Origin: Streptosporangium subroseum
GTDB lineage: Bacteria; Actinomycetota; Actinomycetes; Streptosporangiales; Streptosporangiaceae
Assembly (NCBI RefSeq): GCF_900188345.1
Contig: NZ_FZOD01000012.1
Location: 1 to 64,000, forward strand
DNA length: 64,000 bases
Direction: 5' to 3'
Part shown: positions 35,305 through 43,982 of the stretch, one piece after another
Position numbering within the stretch: position 1 is the first letter of the stretch
How the letters are laid out: every line of letters starts with the position of its first letter
Made by a program: the position numbers and the translations under genes
The notes under the pieces: generated by a model
Databases searched by the model: none
What the model saw: the letters and a program-made list of their open reading frames with translations, nothing else
Told to the model about the DNA's origin: nothing

Positions 35305-36555
35305 TCAGCCGGAGAACTCGGGGATGACCTTGGTGGCGAACAGTTCCAGGTTCCGCTTGACGGTGTCGAGCGGCAGGACGCCCTGCTGTCCCTGCATGAA
35401 CAGGCCGAACCACTCCAGGTCGGGCATCCGGTCGAGCATGCGCTGGATGCCGCGCTTGACGTCGTCGGGACTGCCGAGCAGGGCCATCTCGACCTCGTTC
35501 ATGCGCTTGTAGTCGCCCTTCTCCGGGCTGATCGGCTTGTGGCTGTCGTCCTCCTCCCTGCGGAGGACCTCCAGGTAGCCGAACGGGCCGAAGAAGGCGG
35601 CGAAGTCCTTCTGCATGCCCTTGCCGTAGGTGGCGATGGCCTCCTCGCGGGTGTCGGCCATGCCGATGATCTTGAGGATGCCCGTGTGCTCGCCCAGCTT
35701 GTAGTCACGACCGCACTTGGCCGACTCCTCCTGGTAGAGCCTGGCCTTGGCGGCGTGCTCGTCCGGGTTCGGGGTGAACATCCACGGCAGGATGTCCTCC
35801 TGCGCCGCCCGGATCACCGAGCGGTCGGAGATGGTGAACGGCTGCCACAGTTCCGGATACGGATTCTGGTACGGCTTGGGCCCGACCGAGACCGCGTGAA
35901 TCCTGCCCTGGTCGTCTACCTCGCCCGGCGCGCCGAACTTCCGGGTCCACTCCAGCGCCGGCCAGCCCTCGATGCCGTCGAACGGCGCGGGCACCTCGTA
36001 GTCGAGCACGTCGGACTTGTAGCGGAGGGTGTCCTGGGTCCACGCCATCTTCATGATCTTCAGGACCTCGCCGAAGACGTCGAAGTTGCGGGTGTCGGTT
36101 CGGGAGCCGTCGGAGCGGGCGGCGGTGGCCTGCCAGCGCTGGCCGAGCACGTTCATCCACCGGTTCTGGTAGCCGCGGGCCACGCCCAAGCGGAGCCGTC
36201 CCTTGCTGAAGTGGTCGAGCAGCGCCACGTCCTCGGCCGCCCGGATCGGGTCCCAGGCAGGCAGCACGATGCCCAGGGGGGCCAGCAGGATGCGCTCGGT
36301 CCTGGCCGCCAGGTCGGTGAGGAACATCAGCGGGTTGACCGAGAACTCGAAGCCCTCGGAGTGGAAGTGGTGCTCGGTCATCATGAGCGCGTCGAAGCCG
36401 ATCCGGTCGGCGTGGATCGCGATCTCACGGACCTCGTGAAGCAGCGCCTGATAGGACTCGACGTCGCGCCCGATCGGCCGCTTGGCGACCGCGTTCTCCT
36501 CGCTGGAGTATCCGGAACCGGGGATCTGCGGGTTCAGGAAGATCGAGAACTTCAC
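35305..36555 (-). CDS. LLM-class flavin-dependent oxidoreductase
   Basis: The 416-residue enzyme starts MKFSIFLNPQIPGSG and carries LLM motifs DALMMTEHHFHSEGF, LLAPLGIVLPAWDPIRAAEDVALLDHFSKGRLRLGVARGY. Length and motifs fit two-component FMN monooxygenases similar to alkanal or steroid-type LLM proteins. GTG 36555 with AGGAG 5-7 nt upstream overlaps the alpha/beta-hydrolase stop by 4 nt (36552-36555), so the two are translationally coupled. It is under the dyad-containing promoter upstream of the hydrolase. Confidence 0.88.
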   Translation of the reverse strand: MKFSIFLNPQIPGSGYSSEENAVAKRPIGRDVESYQALLHEVREIAIHADRIGFDALMMTEHHFHSEGFEFSVNPLMFLTDLAARTERILLAPLGIVLPAWDPIRAAEDVALLDHFSKGRLRLGVARGYQNRWMNVLGQRWQATAARSDGSRTDTRNFDVFGEVLKIMKMAWTQDTLRYKSDVLDYEVPAPFDGIEGWPALEWTRKFGAPGEVDDQGRIHAVSVGPKPYQNPYPELWQPFTISDRSVIRAAQEDILPWMFTPNPDEHAAKARLYQEESAKCGRDYKLGEHTGILKIIGMADTREEAIATYGKGMQKDFAAFFGPFGYLEVLRREEDDSHKPISPEKGDYKRMNEVEMALLGSPDDVKRGIQRMLDRMPDLEWFGLFMQGQQGVLPLDTVKRNLELFATKVIPEFSG

Positions 36556-37343
36556 GACAGTCTCCTTAGCCAGTTGGTGACGACGGCAAGGAACTCCCCC
36601 GGACGTTCCTCGTGCAGTCGGTGGCCGCTGCCCTCCCAGGCCACGGCCTTGGAGTGCGGATCCTTGAACAGGCTCGCCTCCCACGCCGCCTGGACGGGGT
36701 CGAACCAGAACGTCAGCACCGGGCAGGTCCGGCGCGACAGGTATTCCTCGGTGTTGGGACGCAGGCCGAGCGCGTCCGGGCCGTCGAACATCGCCTCGAA
36801 CGCCTGGAGCAGCACGTGCGGGGGCGTGGCGATGATCCGGCGCCGATGCCACTCGCGCAACCACTCCGGGGTCGCCGCGGAGTAGGTCCACTCGTCGTTA
36901 CGCAGGCAGACCGCCAGGGTGTCCTCGCGCATCCGCTCAATGATCGCGGGGAGGTTGCGGGCCCTCGCGCCCGCGAAGCCGTACCCGGGGTCGACCGTGA
37001 CCAGCGCCTTGATCAGAGAGGGGTACTCCACGGCCAGATGGGAGACGATCTGGCCGCCCATCGAGTGACCGATCGCGACGCACGACTCCACGCCGAGGGC
37101 GGCGCAGAGCAGGGCGAGGTCGTCGGCCATCTGCGTCGGGGTGTTGCCGGACTCCGGCGCGGAGGAGTAACCGTGTCCGCGCACGTCCACCGCGATCACC
37201 CGGTACTGCCTGGCGAGAGAGGGGATGTGGTGGACCCACTCGTGGGAATCCGATCCCAGGCCGTGGACGAGCAGCAGCGTCGTGTCTCCTGAACCGTCGT
37301 CGGTGTGAAACAGCCGCACGTCGCCCAAGTCCGTGAACGCCAT
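36552..37343 (-). CDS. Alpha/beta-fold hydrolase
   Basis: The 263-residue hydrolase has oxyanion motif LVHGLGSDSHEW, nucleophile Ser in IGHSMGGQI, and His in GSGHRLHEERPGEF. Start ATG 37343 with AAGGG is preferred over the longer frame to 37400. It is the first gene of an operon with a flavin-dependent LLM oxidoreductase, so an ester or C-C bond cleavage step after a monooxygenase reaction is likely. An 18-bp dyad at 37469-37486, shared with two other genes, lies in its promoter region. Confidence 0.88.
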   Translation of the reverse strand: MAFTDLGDVRLFHTDDGSGDTTLLLVHGLGSDSHEWVHHIPSLARQYRVIAVDVRGHGYSSAPESGNTPTQMADDLALLCAALGVESCVAIGHSMGGQIVSHLAVEYPSLIKALVTVDPGYGFAGARARNLPAIIERMREDTLAVCLRNDEWTYSAATPEWLREWHRRRIIATPPHVLLQAFEAMFDGPDALGLRPNTEEYLSRRTCPVLTFWFDPVQAAWEASLFKDPHSKAVAWEGSGHRLHEERPGEFLAVVTNWLRRLS

Positions 37344-37468
37344 AAGCACCCTTCCGTGAGGATTGCCGTACTGATCGGGGCTCGTCGGGTGGCTCTGCAC
37401 CCGGTACGCGTCGCGAACGCCCTGTCCTTTGTCATCGGTGACGCGGGCAGACCGCTCCAGGAATGATA

Positions 37469-37486
37469 ACCGAGCAATCGCTTGGT
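37469..37486. promoter_or_regulatory. Shared 18-bp dyad A (CCAAGC/GCTTGG type)
   Basis: ACCGAGC-AATC-GCTTGGT is a 7-4-7 inverted repeat with one mismatch, 126 bp upstream of the alpha/beta-hydrolase start. Related dyads occur at 44802 and 48688. The rest of 37344-37782 has no supportable gene. Confidence 0.6.
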
Positions 37487-37782
37487 CTAGCAGTGGATTC
37501 GCCCGGTGAGAAGAACACCGTCCTCACTGTCGCAGACGGCGACGGCGGGGAGGACGTGATCCGTCACGCTTCAGGAGGGGGATGCGGGGAGGGGCGTGTC
37601 GCGGCCGGGCTCCATGATCAGTTTGAAGGAGAAGGAGTTTGCCATTCGGGTGATGTACTGCTCTTTTTCCTGACCTGAGCATCACATCAGTGTCACGGTG
37701 AGGGGCACAAGGGCTTCATTGCCGTTGACTGTTGGGGATAGGTCTTCTTGAGTAAGAGGGATGGCGGTGAGGGGAGGCTCGC

Positions 37783-39843
37783 GTGCCATATGCGCAGCCG
37801 CTCAAAACGGGGGATCCCGCAAGACTTGGTGAATACGAGATCGTCGGCCGCTTGGGTGAGGGCGGTCAGGGGGTGGTCTATGTAGGGGTGCGTCCCGAGA
37901 CGGGTCCGGAGCCGTACGCGGTCAAGCTGCTGCACGGCCCGGTCGGGGACGAACAGGAGGTCTTCCTGCGCGAGGTCGAGCTGGCCAAGCAGGTGGCCCG
38001 GTTCTGCACCGCCCAGGTGATCGACGCCGGGCTGGACGGTGATCGGCCCTACATCGTCAGCGAATACGTCGACGGGCCCTCGCTCCACCGCGAGGTGGCG
38101 GTCAGCGGGCCCCGCGAGGGAGGCGCGCTGGAGCGCCTGGCCATCGGCACGGCGACCGCCCTGTCGGCCATCCACCGTGCGGGAATCGTGCACCGCGACT
38201 TCAAGCCGCAGAACGTGCTGCTCGGCCCGGACGGGCCGAGGGTCATCGACTTCGGGCTGGCCAGGGCACTGGACGCGGCGGCCACACAGAGCGGGCGCGG
38301 CGCGGGCACCCCCGCCTACATGGCGCCCGAGCAGGTGAAGGGGGCCGAGATCAACCCGGCGGCCGACGTCTTCTCCTGGGGCGCCACGATGTGCTTCGCC
38401 GCCAACGCGCACGCGCCCTTCGGGCAGGATTCGATCGCGGCCGTCCTGCACCGCATCCTCACCGCGTCCCCGGAGCTGGGCCGCCTCGACGGCCTGCTCG
38501 GCCTGCTGGTCGCCGACTGCCTGGCCAAGGATCCTCGCAATCGCCCCACCAGCAGGGAACTGCTGCTCGCGCTGCTCGATGACGACGACGGACGGTGGGC
38601 GGGGCTCCGGTCCCCGTCGAGCCCCTCGATCGCGGACATGACCGTGCCGCCCGCCCGGAGCACCCCCGCCGCGTCCTCCCAGCCTGTACGGCTCGCAAAG
38701 TCGGCCTGGTCTGCCAAATCCGTCCGGTTCGCCGCGCCCGCCGCGTCCGCCACGTCTGCCCGGTCGGCCTGGTCCGTCAGGTCCGCCGAGTTCGCCCGAT
38801 CCGGCGAGTCGAACGAGCCGCGGACCTATCCGGGGCGGGCGGCCACCAGGGCCTCGGTCGCGGTGTCGGGGGCGCTGCTGGTGAGCGCGGCCGTGCTGGT
38901 GGGCGTGCTGGTCCCGGCGCTGAGCGGCGACGGCGGCGTGGTCGGGGACGGACAGACGCTGCCGGTCGTCGAGACCAGCGCCGAGGCCGAGACCACCCCG
39001 CCGACGGACAGGGCGACCCGCCCGGCCAGGCCCTCGCAGAGGGCCGAGGGCCCGTCCGCGCTCCTTCCGCCCCGTGTTGTTCCCGCGACCTCGGCACCGG
39101 CACCGTCCCCGGGGTCGGTGCCCGTGCCCGTGCTCGTCGGTTTGGATCGTTCTGAAGCGTTGCGTCTGATCAAGCGGGCCGGCCTGGTCGCCGGGACGGC
39201 GACGTCGATCGACTCTGACCAGCGGGTCGGGCAGGTGCTCAGCAGCCGGCCGGAGGCGGGAGCCACGGTGAAGCGGGGGACCAGGGTCGATTTTGAGTTC
39301 TCAGCGGGGGTGCGGGTGCCCGAGCTGGCCGGTCTCAGGAGGCGGCCCGCCGAAGCGGCGCTGACCGCGGCGGGACTGACCACGGGCGGGGTGACCGTGC
39401 GCTGCTCGACCCAGCCGGGCGGGCAGGTGCTCGCCAGTACCCCGGGGGCGGGCAGCCAGGTCTCCTCCGGCAGCGCGGTCGCGCTCGTCGTGTCCAAGCG
39501 CGGAGCCGAGGTGCCCTCGGTCATCGGTCAGAGTTCGGCGGCGGCGTCGAGCGCGCTGAGCGGGGCCGGGTTCGCGGTTCGGACGCGACCTCGGCTTGTC
39601 GACGACCCGTCGAAGGCCGGCGTGGTGCTGTCGCAGAACGTGGCGCCCGGCACCTGCGCGCAGCCGGGTGCCACGGTCGCCATCGTGGTCGGCGTCGAGG
39701 GCCAGAGCGGGCCGGGGCCGGGGCCGGGGCCGGATCCTGGGTCAGGCCCGGGTCAGTCCACCGCGACGCCGGGCTCAGCGGGCCCGCAGAGCCCGACGGG
39801 CTCTGCGCCGATGATCCCGGGGCAGAACCCTCCCGGCGATTGA
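37783..39843 (+). CDS. Membrane Ser/Thr protein kinase with three PASTA domains
   Basis: The 686-residue protein has an N-terminal cytoplasmic kinase domain (17-275): glycine loop GRLGEGGQGVVY, Lys48 in YAVK, HRD with Asp139, DFG with Asp156. A Ser/Ala-rich linker follows, then one TM helix near 358-379 and three extracellular PASTA repeats (about 445-510, 511-575, 576-640). The tail is Gly/Pro-rich. This is the PknB-type architecture that senses muropeptides or lipid II and controls cell growth, though PknB usually has four PASTA domains and sits by pbpA/rodA, which are absent here. GGGGAGG supports GTG 37783. Confidence 0.93.
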   Translation: MPYAQPLKTGDPARLGEYEIVGRLGEGGQGVVYVGVRPETGPEPYAVKLLHGPVGDEQEVFLREVELAKQVARFCTAQVIDAGLDGDRPYIVSEYVDGPSLHREVAVSGPREGGALERLAIGTATALSAIHRAGIVHRDFKPQNVLLGPDGPRVIDFGLARALDAAATQSGRGAGTPAYMAPEQVKGAEINPAADVFSWGATMCFAANAHAPFGQDSIAAVLHRILTASPELGRLDGLLGLLVADCLAKDPRNRPTSRELLLALLDDDDGRWAGLRSPSSPSIADMTVPPARSTPAASSQPVRLAKSAWSAKSVRFAAPAASATSARSAWSVRSAEFARSGESNEPRTYPGRAATRASVAVSGALLVSAAVLVGVLVPALSGDGGVVGDGQTLPVVETSAEAETTPPTDRATRPARPSQRAEGPSALLPPRVVPATSAPAPSPGSVPVPVLVGLDRSEALRLIKRAGLVAGTATSIDSDQRVGQVLSSRPEAGATVKRGTRVDFEFSAGVRVPELAGLRRRPAEAALTAAGLTTGGVTVRCSTQPGGQVLASTPGAGSQVSSGSAVALVVSKRGAEVPSVIGQSSAAASSALSGAGFAVRTRPRLVDDPSKAGVVLSQNVAPGTCAQPGATVAIVVGVEGQSGPGPGPGPDPGSGPGQSTATPGSAGPQSPTGSAPMIPGQNPPGD

Positions 39844-40083
39844 CGGTCGGCTCGTTCGAATCGCCGACACGCCACGGGTGCGAATTCGGTGTTTATGAAT
39901 ACCGAGGATGCGGAATCCATGGATCCGGTCGGCGGATTGATTGCATTCCATGGTGAGTCGCTGAGAGACATCTCGTCGTGAGCCTCTATAGTATTTCCAC
40001 AGTTCAGGACGTAGGCCATCCCCCCGAAAAGGTCGGAAGTCTCTTTTCGGTCATTCGAGCAAAGCGTATTAATTGGGGATTTC

Positions 40084-40776
40084 ATGCGACGTCTCTTATG
40101 CCTAACCACCGCCGGGCTTTTCCTCGCCGGCGGTACGGCTGCCGCAGCCACCCAGTCATCGGCTTACGAACCCAATTGGTCGATGGGCACATCGGTTTCA
40201 CCACAGTCTCCATCCAGCCCGCAGTGGGCTCAGCCCGGCCATCTCGTTCAGCCCCCGCCTCCGCCGCAGCCGGGTCTGCCATGGCGCCCGGACCCACCAC
40301 GGCCGGGTCCGACCTGGCGTCCGGACCCGCCGCGACCGCCGCACCCGGGTCCGACGTGGCGTCCGGACCCGCCACGACCGCCGTGGCCGGACCCGCCGCG
40401 ACCGCCGTGGCCGGACCCGCGACCGCCGCGACCGCCGTGGCCGCCGCACCCGGGTCCGACGCAGGGCTGGCCGAAGGAGCTCACGCTGACCGTCGCGAAG
40501 ACGGCGGTCCCGCCGTTCAGGCCGCGGGTCGTCCGGCTCAGGTGCGACCCGCCGTACGGATCGCACCCTCGTGCGGCCGAGGCGTGCGCCCTGCTGAACA
40601 GGGCCCAGGGTGATCCCGACAGGATCAGGGCTCGGCAAGAGTTCTGCCGCAGGGATTACGACCCCGTCAAAGCGACCGCGACCGGCGTCTGGAACAGGCG
40701 GCCCATCCGATACGAGCAGACCTTCAGCAACCCGTGCGTGATGCGCAACGCGACCAGTGTGGTCTTTTCCTTCTAG
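40084..40776 (+). CDS. Secreted subtilisin-inhibitor-like protein with proline-rich arm
   Basis: The 230-residue exported protein has a signal peptide (residues 1-22), a Pro-rich arm from about 48 to 125 built of WRPDPPRP-type repeats, and a C-terminal subtilisin-inhibitor (SSI) domain (about 128-230). The four SSI cysteines are present (RLRC, EACA, EFCR, NPCV). The reactive loop reads C-R-R-D-Y-D-P-V, aligning Arg at P1 where Streptomyces SSI has Met, which suggests inhibition of trypsin-like proteases. The Pro-rich arm is unusual for the family, whose members are normally about 110 mature residues. Confidence 0.88.
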   Translation: MRRLLCLTTAGLFLAGGTAAAATQSSAYEPNWSMGTSVSPQSPSSPQWAQPGHLVQPPPPPQPGLPWRPDPPRPGPTWRPDPPRPPHPGPTWRPDPPRPPWPDPPRPPWPDPRPPRPPWPPHPGPTQGWPKELTLTVAKTAVPPFRPRVVRLRCDPPYGSHPRAAEACALLNRAQGDPDRIRARQEFCRRDYDPVKATATGVWNRRPIRYEQTFSNPCVMRNATSVVFSF

Positions 40777-40831
40777 CGCCTTTTTCCGTGAATCGTCGGG
40801 CGGTTCACTTCGTTTGATCGCGCATGCTCGA

Positions 40832-40865
40832 CGTCTGGGTCGGCGGGAAGCCGCCGGCCCAGACG
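40832..40865 (+). terminator. Terminator after the SSI-like gene
   Basis: A 15-bp stem (40832-40846 with 40851-40865, one wobble) with a GAAG loop, 56 bp after the stop codon. Confidence 0.8.
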
Positions 40866-41185
40866 AGAGAAGATCAGATGGCCTTGCCGGGCAATGGCGA
40901 GCAAGGCGACCAATGATCTGATGCGATGGCATCGCGCGATAGTCCCGGATTGGGGCGTCATGGCTGTGTATGCGGTATGTCTCGCCATGACGCTCCGGTC
41001 CGGGTAGGCCGTTGCATGACGTAGAGGTAAGGCCGGGTGCTTTCTGCGCCCGAAGAGCGGTCGGCCCGCGATGAGAGCACAGGTGCGTTCTTGTCCTGTC
41101 GATTCCGAATCCTGAAGACGAGTGGCGACTCGACACCAGATCTCCGACGAGTGCCCGGCCGGGGCGTGAAAGCACCGCACCGCCG

Positions 41186-41242
41186 GTGACGGGGAGAACC
41201 CGGGCTCGAAACCGCCTGTGATGGGGAGAACCCGGGCTCGAA
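41186..41242. repeat. Two 25-bp direct repeats
   Basis: GTGACGGGGAGAACCCGGGC and the next five bases (41186-41210) recur at 41218-41242 with one base difference and a 7-bp spacer. The surrounding 40866-41907 stretch, over 1 kb, shows no protein-like frame and no RNA gene that I can recognise. Confidence 0.8.
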
Positions 41243-41283
41243 TCGAACGCCGGTCAGAGCGGATGCCGCCGGCCGTTGGTCCG

Positions 41284-41315
41284 CCGCAACGCCGCAACGC
41301 CGCAACGCCGCAACG
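41284..41315. repeat. 8-bp microsatellite (CCGCAACG)4
   Basis: Four perfect tandem copies of CCGCAACG lie in the large intergenic region before the collagen-like gene, with a decayed fifth copy. Copy number may vary between strains. Confidence 0.9.
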
Positions 41316-41907
41316 CCGCCACGGGCCGGTCGGCCTTTTTCGCCGCCGTTGCCGCGGCTCGGAGCCCGGTCGATGACGGGCAGATCTCCGGCGGTTCTCT
41401 GACGGTTCCCGAGAGCCGGTCCCGCTCGCTGTGACCGCCCCCGGGCCGGTCCGGTCGACTACCGGGATCCGGCGCCGGTCGCGGTGATGGCGCCGGCATC
41501 AAACCCGTGCCCGGCATGCCCGCTCCCGGCATGGATCTCAACCGCGATCTCAAATGTCGCCGGAGTGCCAACGATCCCCGGTGGGCCGCGGAGCGCTCCG
41601 CCTCTGCTGAGGGGCCGCTGAGCCCGCGACCGTTCACGGATTCCGTGATGACATCCGGCGGAGATATTTCATCCAGGTGTGCTTTCTTGCCGAGCCTATA
41701 TAAAACCTGATTTCACATTGAATCCCGACAAGAGGGGCGAATCATATGAAGAGGTGTGAAGATTTCGTTTTCATGGTATTTATTTGCTTTTTCTCAACTG
41801 TGCTAACGGGTGATGTCCCATGTTTTGAGGGTACTTTCTGGCTGATCGCCACTGTAGTGGTGCGACTGATCGGGATTTCCCGTCATTAGGATCATCGGGG
41901 GAATTAA

Positions 41908-42879
41908 GTGCTTTATCGGAGAAGTAGATGGACATCAAGTCCCATCTCCGGAAAATACGTCGAAGCCCTGGCCGTAGCGGCCATGGCCAGCGCCTTCGTA
42001 ATCTCATCGACCGAGGCTCCGGCAGAGGCTGCCGGGCAGGCGGGAGCGACCACCTCCCGCGTCGGGGCCGGCAGCAGTGGTCAGCTTCCCGCTTCCTTCA
42101 CGTACCTCCCCGGGGGGAATGCCCTCCGAGCGGGCGGCCACTGCGGCTGCCGGGGAAGGCACTGCAGGTGCTGGAGAAGGCATCACTGCACGTGCTCAAG
42201 GGGACACTGCACGTGCAGGAGAAATCACCACACCTTCGATGTCAATCTCAACAACAACGACACAAACGGCAAGAGCCGTCGCCGTCGAGCGGCTCCGATG
42301 GCCGCTGTAGATCCTCCGGTCGCTCCTGTCGCCGGTCCTGGCCCTAAGGCCGGCCCTTTCGCCGCTCCTGCGGGTCCTGCCGGTCCTCCTGGTCCTCCCG
42401 GCCCCACGGGTCCTGCGGGTCCTGTCGGTCCTGTCGGTCCGAAGGGTCCGGTTGGCCTGGCGGGTCCTGTCGGTCCGAAGGGTCCGGCCGGTGCCGTGGG
42501 TCTGGCGGGTCCTGCCGGTCCGATTGGCCTGGCAGGTCCGGTGGGTCCTGCCGGTCCGAAGGGCCCGGCCGGTGTCTTGGGTGCGGCGGGTGCCAAGGGT
42601 CCGATCGGTTCCAAGGGTCCGACCGGCGCCGTGGGTCCGACAGGTGCCAAGGGTCCGGCCGGTGCCGTGGGCCTGGCGGGTCCTGCCGGTTCCAAGGGTC
42701 CGGTGGGTGCCACCGGTCCCAGAGGTTCGGCGGGCGGCATCGGTGTCAGCGTTTTCGCGGCCCCGCAGCCTCTCTGTGCGATGTCCTTCGCGAGCGCCGC
42801 GGTCCCTCTGGTCTCCGCGGTCCCTGTGTTTCCCCTGGGTGCCGGCTGCCTCGAAACCAGCTGCGTGCCCTGCAGATAG
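41908..42879 (+). CDS. Secreted collagen-like protein with Cys/His-rich region
   Basis: The 323-residue protein has an N-terminal signal-type segment ([17 protein letters not shown], cleavage likely near AEAA at 42). A strikingly Cys/His/Arg-rich block follows at residues 77-107 ([26 protein letters not shown]). From about 154 to 277 runs a Gly-X-Y tract of about 41 triplets, rich in GPA, GPV and GPK. The 40-residue tail holds four cysteines ([15 protein letters not shown]). CGGGGGA supports GTG 41908. Bacterial collagen-like proteins form triple helices on surfaces or spores. The metal-binding-like block is unusual; its role is unknown. Confidence 0.82.
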   Translation: MLYRRSRWTSSPISGKYVEALAVAAMASAFVISSTEAPAEAAGQAGATTSRVGAGSSGQLPASFTYLPGGNALRAGGHCGCRGRHCRCWRRHHCTCSRGHCTCRRNHHTFDVNLNNNDTNGKSRRRRAAPMAAVDPPVAPVAGPGPKAGPFAAPAGPAGPPGPPGPTGPAGPVGPVGPKGPVGLAGPVGPKGPAGAVGLAGPAGPIGLAGPVGPAGPKGPAGVLGAAGAKGPIGSKGPTGAVGPTGAKGPAGAVGLAGPAGSKGPVGATGPRGSAGGIGVSVFAAPQPLCAMSFASAAVPLVSAVPVFPLGAGCLETSCVPCR

Positions 42880-43092
42880 GGCCCTTTCGGTCCGAAGAGG
42901 CGTCATGCGAATCGATGCGTTTTTCGGCTCGGCGGTAAATCAGCTATATATCGAAATGGGGGCAAAGCTATTCATTCGAGGCTTCCGTGCGCCCCACCTT
43001 GAAATCAATATCTCGTAAGATCGCTCGAACGGGCGATCGGAGTCTCCCCTCTCGGAGTCGTATCGCCGAGGTGGGGGATCGCGAAAAGTGGA

Positions 43093-43128
43093 AAATGTCG
43101 CACTTGGTTAGCACTGGGTGCGACATTT
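43093..43128 (+). terminator. Hairpin in the gap before the thioesterase gene
   Basis: An 11-bp stem AAATGTCGCAC with GTGCGACATTT (43093-43103, 43118-43128), 14-nt loop. It may end transcription from the collagen-like gene. The rest of 42880-43265 shows no gene. Confidence 0.55.
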
Positions 43129-43265
43129 GCCATTATGGCCGTAAATCAACATGTGCTCTGACCGCATGCCGGTGCCCGACGGCGGCAGGGTCCGGGCGCG
43201 GTTGAGATCCCGCGCGGAGCCGGTCGAGGGCGGTGGGCGCCCCCGGTCGCCCGAACGGGATTCTA

Positions 43266-43279
43266 TAGAACGTGTTCTA
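43266..43279. promoter_or_regulatory. KstR-type operator box
   Basis: TAGAACGTGTTCTA is a perfect palindrome that fits the published KstR motif TnnAACnnGTTnnA at every fixed position. It lies 10 bp before the start codon of the thioesterase gene. KstR is the TetR-family repressor of steroid catabolism in actinobacteria; no kstR gene is in this window. Confidence 0.7.
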
Positions 43280-43289
43280 AAGTGGGCCC

Positions 43290-43982
43290 ATGACGATCGA
43301 ACTCGCCTCCGCCGAGAACGCCGAGAATCCCGGGTCCACCGGGTCCGCCGAGGGCACAACGGGCGCGTCGGCCGCCGGGGAGGGGTCCGCCGCGCTGGAC
43401 CTGCTCGCCCAGCAGGTCCGTGACCTCGTCGACGCCGTCGTGCTGACGGGGGCTCCGCAAGACGAGATCGTCGAGATCACCGCCGAGCTGGCCGTCCTCA
43501 CCGACCGGCTGCGCGCTCTGCGGCGGACCTCTCGGCACCCCCTCGCGTTCGATCCCGAGGGCGTGCCCCGGCACGCGGGAAACGCGGTCACCGGCTCGGC
43601 CAACCCGTACGCCCTCCCGCTGGTCTCCCAGGTCACCCCGGACAGGACGATCCGCGCGGAGCTGAGCTTCCGCCAGGTCCACGAGGGCCCGCCCACCTCG
43701 GTCCATGGCGGCGTCAGCGCCATGATCCTCGACCACGTCCTGGGGCAGGCCGTCGCGGTGGCGGGCGGTGCGGGGATGACCGGCACCCTCACCCTGCGCT
43801 ACGTGCGCAGGGTCCCGTACGGCGAGCCGCTGGTGGCGACCGCCGAGTACGTGCGGTCCGAAGGCCGCAAGTCCTGGGCCGAGGGCCGGATCGCCCTCCC
43901 CGACGGTACGCCCCTGGTCGAGGCCACCGGCCTGTTCATCACGCCCCGGGTCTGGAAAGAAGAGATGACCGGAGCTCAGTAA
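43290..43982 (+). CDS. PaaI-type hotdog-fold thioesterase
   Basis: The 230-residue protein has a Ser/Ala/Glu-rich N-terminal extension (1-35) and a hotdog thioesterase domain at about 100-220, with the catalytic-type segment GPPTSVHGGVSAMILDHVLGQAVAV. PaaI-like enzymes hydrolyse acyl-CoA thioesters. The start lies 10 bp after a KstR-type box, so steroid or lipid catabolic control is inferred. Its 3' end overlaps that of the convergent SDR gene by 7 bp. Confidence 0.88.
   Translation: MTIELASAENAENPGSTGSAEGTTGASAAGEGSAALDLLAQQVRDLVDAVVLTGAPQDEIVEITAELAVLTDRLRALRRTSRHPLAFDPEGVPRHAGNAVTGSANPYALPLVSQVTPDRTIRAELSFRQVHEGPPTSVHGGVSAMILDHVLGQAVAVAGGAGMTGTLTLRYVRRVPYGEPLVATAEYVRSEGRKSWAEGRIALPDGTPLVEATGLFITPRVWKEEMTGAQ

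Noticed and set aside
42225..42906. Minus-strand frames opposite the collagen tract (Gly/Pro/Thr-rich)
   Set aside because: They mirror the GGN-CCN triplet repeats of the collagen gene; the plus frame has the RBS, signal peptide and Gly-X-Y periodicity.
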